This document shows, one piece after another, positions 28,209 to 36,389 of a DNA stretch of 64,000 nt (positions are counted from its first letter, which is position 1; every line of letters begins with the position of its first letter). The notes under the pieces are model-generated. The model was not told where the DNA came from and did not search any database. It was given only the letters and a program-made list of their open reading frames with translations. The DNA lies in the NCBI RefSeq assembly GCF_007670255.1, contig NZ_SZVS01000005.1:124001-188000 (forward strand), in the 5' to 3' direction. The position numbers and the translations under genes are program-made. Source of the stretch: Paenarthrobacter nicotinovorans (GTDB lineage: Bacteria > Actinomycetota > Actinomycetes > Actinomycetales > Micrococcaceae).

Positions 28209-28865
28209 ATGCCTCATCACGGCAACGAAGCAGAGCACTCTGACGAGCGCGGCGCCAACGAGGGATCGGGCCAGCAGAAGCCGGTCATCCGGGACAACCG
28301 CAAGGTTGACCCGGAGACCGGGGCCGCCCGCCACCCCGAAGGCGAAGCTGGCGCTCCCACCGACGGCGACGCCCTCTCCCAGGCTGAGGAAATCCTCAAC
28401 GGCGTAGAGGTGCCGGCTGAAGAGTCCGTGGCCTCGGGCGCGGCGGCCGAAGCCCAGGCAGCGGAGCTCCGCAACGACCTCCTTCGCCTGCAGGCCGAGT
28501 ACGTCAACTACCGCAAGCGCGTCGAGCGCGACCGCGCCGTAGCAGGGGAGATGGCCGTCATCGGCGTCTTGAACTCCCTGCTCCCGGTGCTTGACGACGT
28601 CGACGCCGCACGCCAGCACGGTGACCTCGAAGACGGCCCCTTCGCCGCCATCGCCACCAAACTGGAGAACGCGCTGAAGACGTACGGACTGGAGCGCATC
28701 GCGGACACGGGTGTCGAATTCGACCCCACCATCCACGAGGCACTCATCCAGCAGCCCGGCGAGGACATCCAGGTTGACACTGTCAGCCAGGTGCTGCGCT
28801 CCGGATACCGCTCAGGCGAGCGTGTCCTCCGCGCAGCCCAGGTCATCGTCGCGGTTCCGGCCTAA
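28209..28865 (+). CDS. grpE: Nucleotide exchange factor GrpE
   Basis: Releases ADP from DnaK to restart its cycle. 218 residues. A charged disordered N terminus is followed by a long coiled coil (A-E-L-R-N-D-L-L-R-L-Q-A-E-Y-V-N-Y-R-K-R) and the C-terminal beta domain ending in the family signature (V-L-R-S-G-Y-R near the end). It starts two bases after the dnaK stop, so it is translated with dnaK. A complex hairpin follows before dnaJ. Confidence 0.96.
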   Translation: MPHHGNEAEHSDERGANEGSGQQKPVIRDNRKVDPETGAARHPEGEAGAPTDGDALSQAEEILNGVEVPAEESVASGAAAEAQAAELRNDLLRLQAEYVNYRKRVERDRAVAGEMAVIGVLNSLLPVLDDVDAARQHGDLEDGPFAAIATKLENALKTYGLERIADTGVEFDPTIHEALIQQPGEDIQVDTVSQVLRSGYRSGERVLRAAQVIVAVPA

Positions 28866-28887
28866 GGTGAGTTAGTCGCAGCGCGAA

Positions 28888-28990
28888 GTGGAATATGGGC
28901 CCCGGGAGTGGCTTCGGGCCTACCGGAGCGTGGCGGCCAAGTCCGTTAGGACTGGGCCGCCACGCGTAGGGGCGGGGGCCCATATTCCAC
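28888..28990. repeat. Nested long hairpin between grpE and dnaJ
   Basis: Outer arms 28888-28903 and 28975-28990 are perfectly complementary over 16 bp. A second stem inside (28928-28938 with 28955-28965, 11 bp) is extended by AGTCC-GTTA-GGACT at the tip. It separates dnaK-grpE from dnaJ-hspR within one operon, so it may be an attenuator or RNA-processing site that lowers dnaJ-hspR relative to dnaK-grpE. Confidence 0.65.
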
Positions 28991-29029
28991 GTAGCGCAAA
29001 CGCAACAACAGATGTGAAAGGAAACGCTC

Positions 29030-30004
29030 TTGGCCAGCCAGGACTGGGTTGAAAAGGATTTTTACGCGATCCTTGGTGTTGCCAAGGACGCGTCCGACGC
29101 TGACATCAAGAAGGCTTACCGCAAGCTTGCCCGGCAGTACCACCCCGATACCAACGCCGGGGATGCTGCTGCGGAGAAGCGGTTCAAGGATATTTCCGAG
29201 GCTTACTCGGTGTTGTCGAGTCCCGAGGACCGGCAACAGTATGACGCCATCCGGGCCATGGGTGGCGGTGCGCGGTTCGCTCCGGGCGCCGGACGTGGCG
29301 GTGCCGGGGCCAACGGCGGGTTTGAGGACCTGTTCGGTGGCTTGTTCGGCGGCGGCGCAGGCGCACGTCAGCCACAGGGCGGAGGTATCCCGCCGGAGTT
29401 CGCTGACCTGTTTGGCGGCGGATTCGGTGGCGGCCCCACCGGCTTCCAACGCGCGCCGCAGAAGGGCTCGGACCGCACCGCGTCCACGACAATCTCGTTC
29501 GCGGGTTCCATCAAGGGCACCACGGTGAGCCTCCGTGAGAGCAACGGGAACGTCATCGACGTCAAGATTCCCGCGGGAATCAAGGACGGGCAGAAGGTAC
29601 GCCAGCGCGGCAAGGGCAACGTTGGCCCGGCCGGAAATGGCGACCTCATCATCACGGTCAACGTGAAACCCCACGATTTCTTCCAGCGCGACGGCGACAA
29701 CATCCGCATCCACGTGCCCGTCACGTTCGCGGAAGCGGCGCTCGGCGCCACCATTGAGGTTCCAACGCTCGACGGCGACACCGTCAAGTTGCGTGTCCCG
29801 GCGGGCACACCCGCTGGCCGCACTTTGCGGGTGAAGGGCCGCGGCGTGAAGACATCGAAGGGGACCGGCGACCTGCTGGTGACCATCGACGTCGCCGTTC
29901 CTCAAAACCTGAACAAGGAAGCTGAAGAAGCTGTGAAGGCGTTCGCTGCAGCCACCTCCGACGCCAATCCGCGTCACGACCTGGCCGCGAAGGCCCGGTT
30001 GTAA
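29030..30004 (+). CDS. dnaJ: DnaJ-type co-chaperone lacking the zinc finger
   Basis: J-domain co-chaperone that stimulates DnaK ATP hydrolysis. 324 residues, TTG start after GAAAGGAAA. The J domain carries His-Pro-Asp at 38-40; a Gly/Phe-rich linker (about 75-145) and two C-terminal beta-barrel domains follow. The four C-x2-C-x-G-x-G repeats of full-length DnaJ are absent, giving a CbpA-like (type B) layout even though it lies in the dnaK operon. A zinc-finger DnaJ may exist elsewhere in the genome. Confidence 0.93.
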   Translation: MASQDWVEKDFYAILGVAKDASDADIKKAYRKLARQYHPDTNAGDAAAEKRFKDISEAYSVLSSPEDRQQYDAIRAMGGGARFAPGAGRGGAGANGGFEDLFGGLFGGGAGARQPQGGGIPPEFADLFGGGFGGGPTGFQRAPQKGSDRTASTTISFAGSIKGTTVSLRESNGNVIDVKIPAGIKDGQKVRQRGKGNVGPAGNGDLIITVNVKPHDFFQRDGDNIRIHVPVTFAEAALGATIEVPTLDGDTVKLRVPAGTPAGRTLRVKGRGVKTSKGTGDLLVTIDVAVPQNLNKEAEEAVKAFAAATSDANPRHDLAAKARL

Positions 30005-30014
30005 GGAGAGGGTC

Positions 30015-30443
30015 ATGGCAATCGACGTCAATCAGCCGATCTTCGTCATCTCCGTAGCTGCGGAGCTTGCCGACATGCATCCGCAGACGTTGCGCCAGTA
30101 CGACCGGCTGGGCATCGTCTCGCCCAGCCGTGCCCCGGGCAAATCCCGGCGATATTCGCAAAACGATGTTAACAAGCTGCGTGAGGTCCAGCGCCTCTCA
30201 CAGTCCGGCGTGTCCCTTGAGGGCATCAAACGCATCCTGGACCTCGAAAACCAGGTAGCCGCGCTGCAATACCGCGTAGCTGAGCTGACCGAGGAACTGT
30301 CGCGGCGCCGGACGCCTGTGGATGCCCGGATCTTCGCTGCGGGAGCGGCGGGAGACGTGGTGAGCCTCGCCCGGGGACAGCGCCCGCGCGGAAGGTCCCA
30401 GGCCGTCGTCGTATGGCGTCCGCGGTCGGGAGAAGAACTTTAG
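30015..30443 (+). CDS. hspR: Heat-shock repressor HspR
   Basis: MerR-family repressor of the dnaK operon, 142 residues. N-terminal winged helix (V-A-A-E-L-A-D-M-H-P-Q-T-L-R-Q-Y-D, then the S-R-R-Y-S wing) followed by a coiled coil with leucines (L-E-N-Q-V-A-A-L-Q-Y-R-V) and a basic tail. In Streptomyces, HspR uses DnaK as co-repressor and binds HAIR sites. Two perfect HAIR repeats upstream of dnaK are its targets. It starts ten bases after dnaJ and closes the operon. Confidence 0.95.
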   Translation: MAIDVNQPIFVISVAAELADMHPQTLRQYDRLGIVSPSRAPGKSRRYSQNDVNKLREVQRLSQSGVSLEGIKRILDLENQVAALQYRVAELTEELSRRRTPVDARIFAAGAAGDVVSLARGQRPRGRSQAVVVWRPRSGEEL

Positions 30444-30452
30444 GAACGGGAG

Positions 30453-30857
30453 CTAGTCCCGGGTCCGGTCCCAACTGACCACCACCCGGGCGGCTCCCGT
30501 TTCCGTGCGCTCCACGTCGGTGACAATCTGCGACTCCCTGGCGCCCATCTCCCGGATCCGGCGCCGATAGTCCTCAACGTGCGCCTGAAGGGACTCTTCG
30601 GTCCATTCGCCCGGGCGCATTCTCGTCGAGATTTCTACAGGTTCTTCCCTGGGGAGCGTCTCACTGGGCTGGGGTTCAAGGTCCCGAACCGGTTCAGGTT
30701 CGCCGGGCGGCACCAGCATCCTGACTGCGAAGACGCCGCCTGCAATACCGGCAACGAGGCCTGCCGCGATGAGCCAAAGGGTGCGCCCGCGTGAACGTTT
30801 CTTGGGGAGGCGGACGGGTTTTCCGGGACTGGACGTGACTGTGGATTTTTTGGCCAT
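30453..30857 (-). CDS. Single-pass membrane protein of unknown function
   Basis: About 134 residues. A basic N terminus (K-K-S and R-L-P-K-K-R-S-R-G-R) precedes one hydrophobic helix at about 26-46, and the rest is charged, proline- and glutamate-rich, probably outside the membrane. No family recognised. The ATG at 30857 is taken because it starts the basic segment; 30869 is possible. It converges on hspR with nine bases between the stops. Confidence 0.65.
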   Translation of the reverse strand: MAKKSTVTSSPGKPVRLPKKRSRGRTLWLIAAGLVAGIAGGVFAVRMLVPPGEPEPVRDLEPQPSETLPREEPVEISTRMRPGEWTEESLQAHVEDYRRRIREMGARESQIVTDVERTETGAARVVVSWDRTRD

Positions 30858-30916
30858 GGGAAGACGCAACCTTCCGATCAGTGGTTCGTTGTCCGATTAC
30901 AGGGTAGAACTCCCAC

Positions 30917-31315
30917 TCAGTCTGCCACTGTATCGCCGTGTCTGTGCGCTACCTTCCACTCACCGTCCTCGCGGCGGTACACCTGGGTTGCCCTGAGCGT
31001 GTAGGTCCGTGGGGTTCCATTCAGTGTGGCTGAGGTGTGTTCCAATCCGGCCGTGTACGCCATGTCCCCGATGACGTCGTATGCCTGGAGCTCGAACTCA
31101 TACGACGTGCAGTCGGAAAAGCTGGCCCCCAGTGCCTCGAAGAGTTCATTGAGTTCCTGCTGCCCGTAGGCATTCTTGAAGGCACCCAGCACGCTGACCG
31201 GTTCATGTCTGGACCAGAGCGCCCGGCGCGGTGCCGCATCGCCGTTATGGAGGGCCAACTCTGCTTCGTACAAAGCCGTCCTGATCCATGCCAAAAAGTC
31301 ATCCTTGTCGCTCAT
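30917..31315 (-). CDS. SnoaL/NTF2-like protein (DUF4440 type)
   Basis: 132 residues of the NTF2-like cone fold. The start (D-D-F-L-A-W-I-R-T-A-L-Y-E-A-E-L-A-L-H-N-G-D) and the C-terminal strands (Y-T-L-R-A-T-Q-V-Y-R-R-E-D-G-E-W-K-V-A-H-R-H) are typical of SnoaL-like proteins, which act as small-molecule enzymes or binding modules. No catalytic set can be assigned. It is 60 bases from the membrane protein gene downstream. Confidence 0.75.
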   Translation of the reverse strand: MSDKDDFLAWIRTALYEAELALHNGDAAPRRALWSRHEPVSVLGAFKNAYGQQELNELFEALGASFSDCTSYEFELQAYDVIGDMAYTAGLEHTSATLNGTPRTYTLRATQVYRREDGEWKVAHRHGDTVAD

Positions 31316-31484
31316 GGACCCAGTATGCGCGTGGCGTGTCAGCAGGTGAAGGAGAGTTGCGGCAGAGGCTGGAAGGGCAGTGGCTGGAAGGCCGGATCAG
31401 GAAGATAATGAAGGCAAGGCACGGCAAGCAGCGTCCGCGCCGATATCTGAGCAGCAGTGCCACAACAACCATGCTGCTCGTGTG

Positions 31485-31802
31485 GTGAGGAAGATTCCGG
31501 TGTCCTTGTCGGATGAAGAGCGCAGGAGCTTGGAGGAGCTGGAGCGGGATCTGGTTGCAACGGATCCGGACCTTGCCCTTGAACTGAAGTCGGGCCGCCT
31601 TCGCGGAGCAATGGCCCGGACTACAGGTGGCGTCCTTGCCCTGGTGGGTGGCTTCGTGATGGTGATCGTGGGAATCACCACCCAGCTGGTGGTGCTGGGC
31701 GTGGTCGGATTCCTCTTGGCCAGCACAGGAGCGTATCTGCTTCTGGCCGGATCTTCGTTGCGGCGGCGCATTGGCAGGCGCGGCAGGGATTCTTCGGGCT
31801 AG
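31485..31802 (+). CDS. DUF3040 two-helix membrane protein
   Basis: About 105 residues. It starts with the family pattern S-L-S-D-E-E-R-R-S-L-E-E-L-E-R-D-L and has two transmembrane helices (roughly 45-65 and 70-88) with a basic end. DUF3040 proteins are widespread in actinobacteria and uncharacterised. The GTG at 31485 gives the normal family length; the open frame runs up to 31380 without similarity. No strong ribosome binding site is seen. Confidence 0.7.
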   Translation: MRKIPVSLSDEERRSLEELERDLVATDPDLALELKSGRLRGAMARTTGGVLALVGGFVMVIVGITTQLVVLGVVGFLLASTGAYLLLAGSSLRRRIGRRGRDSSG

Positions 31803-31821
31803 CCGGGCAGGCGCTCGCGTT

Positions 31822-32244
31822 TCAGGGGACGGGTGGCACGGGAGGTTGCACAGGCCCGTCCGCCTTTTTCACGGGATCAGGCTCGGCGGAGGGCATCATG
31901 GTCCGCCACGCAAGGACGGCGCCGGCGCCGATAAGGGCGGCCAGCAGGGCGATCAGCAAGCTCCGCGGACGGTTTGTCGGCTTCCGGGTCTGGCGGGACA
32001 AGGTGCGCGTTGCCCGGCTTACGGCCTTGGCCGCCGTGCGCCGGGCCTCCTTGGCAGTCTTCTTGTTGCCGGTGAGGGTGAGCATCACGCCATGAACCAC
32101 CGACGGGACATCCGCATGGTTGATCCTGGCCAAGGCCCACCGCACCACGGCATCGGTCTGTGAGCTGGTTCCCTCTGCTGCGTGGTTTACCCATTCCCGG
32201 GCAAGATCCTGGGTCGCTGCAAAGATGTTCTGCGGTTTGTACAT
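31822..32244 (-). CDS. Membrane-anchored protein of unknown function
   Basis: 140 residues. A soluble helical N-terminal part (I-F-A-A-T-Q-D-L-A-R-E-W-V-N) is followed by a Lys/Arg-rich stretch, one hydrophobic helix at about 95-115, and a short proline-rich tail. No family recognised. It converges with the DUF3040 gene and lies 88 bases from the cap-domain gene on the same strand. Confidence 0.6.
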   Translation of the reverse strand: MYKPQNIFAATQDLAREWVNHAAEGTSSQTDAVVRWALARINHADVPSVVHGVMLTLTGNKKTAKEARRTAAKAVSRATRTLSRQTRKPTNRPRSLLIALLAALIGAGAVLAWRTMMPSAEPDPVKKADGPVQPPVPPVP

Positions 32245-32332
32245 TGTGCACCCCTATCGGAGTAGATGGCCCCGTGAGCCAGCCTACGCCGTGCTTCCTA
32301 CAGGCAACAGGCCCGCAGGAGGGCCCCGGAAC

Positions 32333-32983
32333 CTAGTTCCGGATCACGGAGGCCAGCTCCACCGGCTTGTCCAGGCCAGCCCACTGTCCGTTGAGGACAA
32401 GCTCGTGGTGAAGTTCCTGTGCCTCGGCCGTGGCAGCTGATGCATCCGCCGCAGCGTCCAGTACACGGATCACCTTCAACCGGAGGTCACCGGCATCAAT
32501 GATTGTCACGCCGCTGCCCGATACCGGCGCCGACGCACTCACGGTGGGCAAACCGCCGTCGAGCGTTCCACTGCCCTTGACGGTAACGCTGCTGGGGCGG
32601 GGTTCGGACTCGCCGTCGACCAGCAAGGCTGCCTCTTCCTGGCCGGTGAGGATGGCTGTAGCGAGGGCTTTGACGTAGACCGGGTCGGCGCAGGCGTCGT
32701 ACACCCAGCGCTTGCCGAGGACCGAGTGTTCCATGGTGCCGATCAACCATTCGTTGGCGCCGCCCAGCTCGTGGCCGCGGTAGCTGAGGGGAACCTGGTA
32801 GATCCGCTCGCCCGCTGCCACGACGTGCGTCTCGAGGCCCACCTCGCCGGCGGGGTCGTCAAAGCGGTAGGCGCCGATGAGTTCGGGAGTGCCGTCCTGG
32901 ATGAACCACGGCTGCGTGGGCAGGTAGTCAGCGATGAGTTCGAGCTTGGAGGGGGACAGGGTTGCTTTGTGAATGATCGCCAT
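32333..32983 (-). CDS. Maltokinase N-terminal cap-like protein (CG0192-related)
   Basis: 216 residues. The N terminus (A-I-I-H-K-A-T-L-S-P-S-K-L-E-L-I, then Y-L-P-T-Q-P-W-F) matches the cap domain that precedes the kinase domain in actinobacterial maltokinases, but no kinase domain follows. Such stand-alone cap proteins are known in Corynebacterium and relatives under the CG0192 name, with unknown function; a role near trehalose or glycogen metabolism is a guess. ATG at 32983. Confidence 0.75.
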   Translation of the reverse strand: MAIIHKATLSPSKLELIADYLPTQPWFIQDGTPELIGAYRFDDPAGEVGLETHVVAAGERIYQVPLSYRGHELGGANEWLIGTMEHSVLGKRWVYDACADPVYVKALATAILTGQEEAALLVDGESEPRPSSVTVKGSGTLDGGLPTVSASAPVSGSGVTIIDAGDLRLKVIRVLDAAADASAATAEAQELHHELVLNGQWAGLDKPVELASVIRN

Positions 32984-33089
32984 GTCACCCAGCCTAGGGC
33001 AGCCCGCATCATGCCCCTAAGCAGGCCCGATGCGTGGGCTTGGCCCTGCTCTGTTTACAATCAAAGGGACGTCGACCACTGAGGGAATC

Positions 33090-33434
33090 ATGAAGAAACT
33101 CACCACTGTCCTGATTGCTGCCGGGCTTCTTGTCTCGGCTTCCGCTTGTTCAGCACCGCAGCTGACCACCGCACAGACCTGTGACAGGATGGCCGCCGCC
33201 GCCGCAGGTTTGACCCAGGAAAACAACAAGACCGCCACCACCCGCGTGGCCAACGCTATCCGTCCCATCGAGGGCGTGGCTTCCGACGAAATGAAGCCGG
33301 TGGTGACCTCCATCCTCGATTTCTTCGATGAGCAGGCCAAGGAGAACCCGGACGAGAAGAAGCTGGGCGAACTCACCACCGCATACCAGGAAGCAGGCAG
33401 CAAGTACGGCCAGCTCTGCCGCGGCGGACAGTAA
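33090..33434 (+). CDS. Secreted lipoprotein of unknown function
   Basis: 114 residues. A signal peptide (M-K-K-L, then a hydrophobic run) ends in the lipobox S-A-S-A-C, so Cys20 or so should be lipid-modified and the protein held on the outer face of the membrane. The mature part is helical and charged, with two further cysteines. No family recognised. A 12-bp stem-loop follows the stop. Confidence 0.75.
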   Translation: MKKLTTVLIAAGLLVSASACSAPQLTTAQTCDRMAAAAAGLTQENNKTATTRVANAIRPIEGVASDEMKPVVTSILDFFDEQAKENPDEKKLGELTTAYQEAGSKYGQLCRGGQ

Positions 33435-33448
33435 CCGCGTACCGTTTC

Positions 33449-33497
33449 AACGCTCCCCCATCAGCACTCTTCCGGAGTTGCGGGTGGGGGAGCGTTG
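33449..33497 (+). terminator. Stem-loop after the lipoprotein gene
   Basis: AACGCTCCCCC (33449-33459) pairs with GGGGGAGCGTT (33486-33496), plus one more A-T pair inside. It begins 14 bases after the stop codon and lacks a T-run. Confidence 0.6.
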
Positions 33498-33520
33498 TCG
33501 TGTGCAGTAGGCTCTCCACA

Positions 33521-34321
33521 ATGAGCCACGCTGATGCGAAAAAACGCCTTCTCGCCGCCTATGACCAGCAGCTTCGTACTGATGCGGAGACATCGGATGC
33601 GCTGACGGTTACGTCGCTTGGGCCGCTGTTTTTGGCTACGTTCGTGGGCGGCCGCGGCTTCATCACCTACCGGGATCTGGGCGGGGCGGACGAGGAAGGT
33701 ATCCGTGGCCTGGTTGCTGACGGTGTTGCGTTCTTCAAGGGCCAGCCTGAAATCACCAGGGTTGAGTGGAAGACCCGCGGGCACGATGACGCCCCTGGCC
33801 TCCACGAAGCGCTCCTTGCCAACGGCTTCGCCGCTGAGGAGCCCGAATCGATCATGATCGGGGAGGCACAGGCGCTCAGTGTGAGCGTGCCGCTTCCCGA
33901 CGGCGTGACGTTGCGTCGCGTCGTCGACGAGCCGGATGTGCGGGCCATGACGGCGATGCAGGACGAGGTGTTCGGTGATCCTGTGTCGGACGAGATGGCC
34001 GATGGGCTGCTGCACAGGTTGACGTTGGATGACGGCATGGAGCTGTGGATCGCTGAAGCGGAGGGTCGTGCTGTCAGCGCAGGCCGCCTGGATCCCGTGG
34101 CCGGGACCGATTTTGCCAGGATTTGGGGAGGGGCAACCCGCCCGGAATGGCGAGGCCGTGGAATTTACCGTGCACTCACTGCGCGCCGCGCCCAATCCGC
34201 GCTCGCGAAGGGCAAATCCTTCATCCAGAGCGACTCAACCGAATACTCGCGCCCGATCCTGGAGCGCTCCGGTTTGCTCAAGGTCTCGACGACGACGCCG
34301 TACCGCTGGGCGCGGAGCTAA
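33521..34321 (+). CDS. GNAT-family N-acetyltransferase
   Basis: 266 residues. The acetyl-CoA binding region is the C-terminal part, with motif A visible as G-G-A-T-R-P-E-W-R-G-R-G-I-Y-R-A-L (the R-x-x-G-x-G/A loop). The N-terminal half is a diverged GNAT-like or cap domain. The acceptor is unknown. ATG at 33521; an in-frame codon at 33500 is possible. A long hairpin begins ten bases after the stop. Confidence 0.82.
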   Translation: MSHADAKKRLLAAYDQQLRTDAETSDALTVTSLGPLFLATFVGGRGFITYRDLGGADEEGIRGLVADGVAFFKGQPEITRVEWKTRGHDDAPGLHEALLANGFAAEEPESIMIGEAQALSVSVPLPDGVTLRRVVDEPDVRAMTAMQDEVFGDPVSDEMADGLLHRLTLDDGMELWIAEAEGRAVSAGRLDPVAGTDFARIWGGATRPEWRGRGIYRALTARRAQSALAKGKSFIQSDSTEYSRPILERSGLLKVSTTTPYRWARS

Positions 34322-34330
34322 CCGAGACCT

Positions 34331-34395
34331 GCAACGCGGGGTCACTTACGGCCCAAGATTCACCCGAACAGGGGCCGTAAGTGACCCCGCGTTGC
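34331..34395 (+). terminator. Perfect 24-bp inverted repeat after the acetyltransferase gene
   Basis: Arms 34331-34354 and 34372-34395 are perfectly complementary, with a 17-base loop. It lies between two plus-strand genes and just upstream of the GntR operator, so it probably insulates the GntR-MFS operon from read-through. Confidence 0.68.
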
Positions 34396-34412
34396 TTGGG
34401 TAGTGGCGTTTG

Positions 34413-34428
34413 TGTATAGATGTATACA
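34413..34428. promoter_or_regulatory. GntR operator
   Basis: TGTATAGATGTATACA, a perfect 6-4-6 palindrome 16 bases upstream of the GntR start, in a short AT-rich patch. It matches the T-G-T-A-T-A-C-A style of FadR-subfamily sites and implies autoregulation. Confidence 0.65.
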
Positions 34429-34444
34429 AGTACACCTTCCCTAC

Positions 34445-35122
34445 ATGGCGGCAGAATTGACAGACCCACAAGCCCGGAACACCGGCGCGCACCTCGTCTA
34501 CAGCGAACTCAAGCGGCGAATCCTCAGCTTGGAACTCAAACCTGGTGAGCGCATCTACGAACCCGCCATGGCGAATGAGCTGCAGGTCAGCCGGACCCCG
34601 CTGCGGGAAGCCATCCGCCGGTTGATCTCTGAAAGCCTCCTGGAGCAGCAACCCACCGGCGGAGTACTGGTTCCGGTGCTCGACGAAAAAGCCATTTCAG
34701 AGTTGTACGACGTCCGTGCTGCCTTGGAGTCCTTGATGGCACGGGAAGCGTGCGCCAAAGCCACCGCGGAAGACCTCGAAGAGCTTCGGGGGATCGTGGC
34801 CCGCAACGCGGCGCTGGTGGACTTCGCGGATGAAGCTATGAAATACGGGGTCGCCCTGCACGCCGCCATCGCCAGGATCGCAGGCAACTCCTGGGCCCAA
34901 CGCTTTCACGGGCAGATCTCCAGCCACGTGGAGCGCTACAGATACTTCACCAACAACGCTCCCCACCGACGCGACGAAGCACTTGCCGCTCATCGGCTGC
35001 TGGTGGATGCCATTGCGTCCAAGGATGCGGAAAAAGCCGCCCGGATCGCTTTCGAGCACGTCATTGGTGCCCGGGATGAGACCTTGCGGGTCATTTCCCA
35101 GCACGGTCTCGACGTCTCATGA
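34445..35122 (+). CDS. GntR-family regulator (FadR subfamily)
   Basis: 225 residues. N-terminal winged helix (V-Y-S-E-L-K-R-R-I-L-S-L, then S-R-T-P-L-R-E-A-I-R-R-L) and an FCD ligand-binding domain with the conserved metal-site pattern (D-V-R-A-A-L-E, later H-A-A-I-A and H-R-L-L). FCD regulators usually sense organic acids. The ATG at 34445 fits; the upstream frame to 34403 covers the operator. It overlaps the MFS gene by four bases, so the transporter is probably its target. Confidence 0.86.
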   Translation: MAAELTDPQARNTGAHLVYSELKRRILSLELKPGERIYEPAMANELQVSRTPLREAIRRLISESLLEQQPTGGVLVPVLDEKAISELYDVRAALESLMAREACAKATAEDLEELRGIVARNAALVDFADEAMKYGVALHAAIARIAGNSWAQRFHGQISSHVERYRYFTNNAPHRRDEALAAHRLLVDAIASKDAEKAARIAFEHVIGARDETLRVISQHGLDVS

Positions 35123-36297
35123 TCGGCGAGCTCGGGCGCCGCTCGTCTACGGCGCTTCTCATCCACTCTGCGCTGATACAGGCCGTGACTTTCCTGGTCC
35201 GGCCGGCTGCGACTTACAGGGCCCTGGAACTTGATGTCCCTGCCTTCGCCCTCGGCGTGCTGGCCGCCAGTTACGCCGTCTTCCCTTTGCTGCTGGCCCT
35301 GCCGATCGGCGGCCTCGTGGACCGTTTGGGAGAGCGTCGCCTCATGGCGGTCGGGTCCGCCGTCGTCCTTGGCTGTTCCGCGTTCCTGCTCTTCTGGGGG
35401 ACGTCGGTGGCAGCCTTGGTGGCCGGGACGGCCCTCCTTGGTGCTGGCCAGTTGGCGTGCGTGGTGGGCCAGCAGGCGGTGGTGGCGAACAATGCTGCTT
35501 CATCGCGGCTGGACTCGGCGTTCGGCTACCTGACGTTCGCGGCGTCGGTGGGGCAGGCCCTTGGCCCGCTGGCTATCTCCGTGGTGGGCGGTGCCTCGGT
35601 GCATCCCGACACTCAGGCCATCTTTATCTTGTCGGTTGGCATGAGCCTGGTGCTGTTCCTGACCACGTTCGTCATCTCACGCAGTGTCAGTGGCCGCACC
35701 GGCAGAACAAAGGCCAGGAATGCCCCCAAGGGTGGCGCGATCGCGCTTCTGAAGACGCCCGGCGTCGTACGGGCCCTCGCGACGAGCGCCACCGTTCTGG
35801 CCGTCGTCGACCTGACCGTCGTCTACCTTCCCGCGCTCGGTGCCGAGCGCGGCCTGTCCGCCGCCACGGTGGGCCTCATGCTGACCGTCCGCGCTCTGTT
35901 CTCCATGGTGTCCCGGATTGGCCTGGGCAGCATGTCCCGCAAGCTCGGCCGGATGCGGCTGCTTGTCCTGAGCTTGGCCATCTCGACGGTCGCCCTTGCG
36001 GTGGCGGCGATTCCGATGCCCGGTTGGCTGTTGTTCGTGGTCATGGCATTCCTGGGCCTCGGGTTGGGAATCGGTCAGCCCCTCACGATGTCGTGGCTTT
36101 CCGCGCAGGCGCCGGCCGGTCAACGCGGGCGCGCGCTGGCGCTTCGTTTGGCTGGAAACCGTGTGGGCCAAGTGTTATTGCCCAGTGGCATCGGTGTAGT
36201 CGCGGTGGGTCTGGGGGCGGCCGGGGTGTTCCTGGCATCGGCGGTTGCCGTGGGCGGGACGATGCTGCTGCTGCGGGGTGTGCGACTGGACGACTGA
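35119..36297 (+). CDS. MFS transporter, GntR-linked
   Basis: 392 residues with 12 predicted helices. The helix 2-3 loop motif is G-G-L-V-D-R-L-G-E-R-R, typical of MFS. The ATGA overlap with the gntR stop indicates translational coupling, so expression follows the regulator's ligand. The substrate cannot be told; FCD-GntR partners often import or export organic acids. A bulged hairpin follows the stop. Confidence 0.85.
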   Translation: MIGELGRRSSTALLIHSALIQAVTFLVRPAATYRALELDVPAFALGVLAASYAVFPLLLALPIGGLVDRLGERRLMAVGSAVVLGCSAFLLFWGTSVAALVAGTALLGAGQLACVVGQQAVVANNAASSRLDSAFGYLTFAASVGQALGPLAISVVGGASVHPDTQAIFILSVGMSLVLFLTTFVISRSVSGRTGRTKARNAPKGGAIALLKTPGVVRALATSATVLAVVDLTVVYLPALGAERGLSAATVGLMLTVRALFSMVSRIGLGSMSRKLGRMRLLVLSLAISTVALAVAAIPMPGWLLFVVMAFLGLGLGIGQPLTMSWLSAQAPAGQRGRALALRLAGNRVGQVLLPSGIGVVAVGLGAAGVFLASAVAVGGTMLLLRGVRLDD

Positions 36298-36312
36298 TCC
36301 ACCCGTCACGTT

Positions 36313-36359
36313 CTGCCCCCTCGCCTCACTGCTAGTTAAGCGGGAAAGTGAGGGGGCAG
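36313..36359 (+). terminator. Bulged stem-loop after the MFS gene
   Basis: CTGCCCCCTC... (36313-36330) pairs with AGTGAGGGGGCAG (36347-36359) over 13 bp with a five-base bulge on the left arm. Shorter than the other long hairpins here, but in the same type of place. Confidence 0.5.
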
Positions 36360-36389
36360 TTCCCAGTGGAAGAAAGCACTGTGTTCGTG

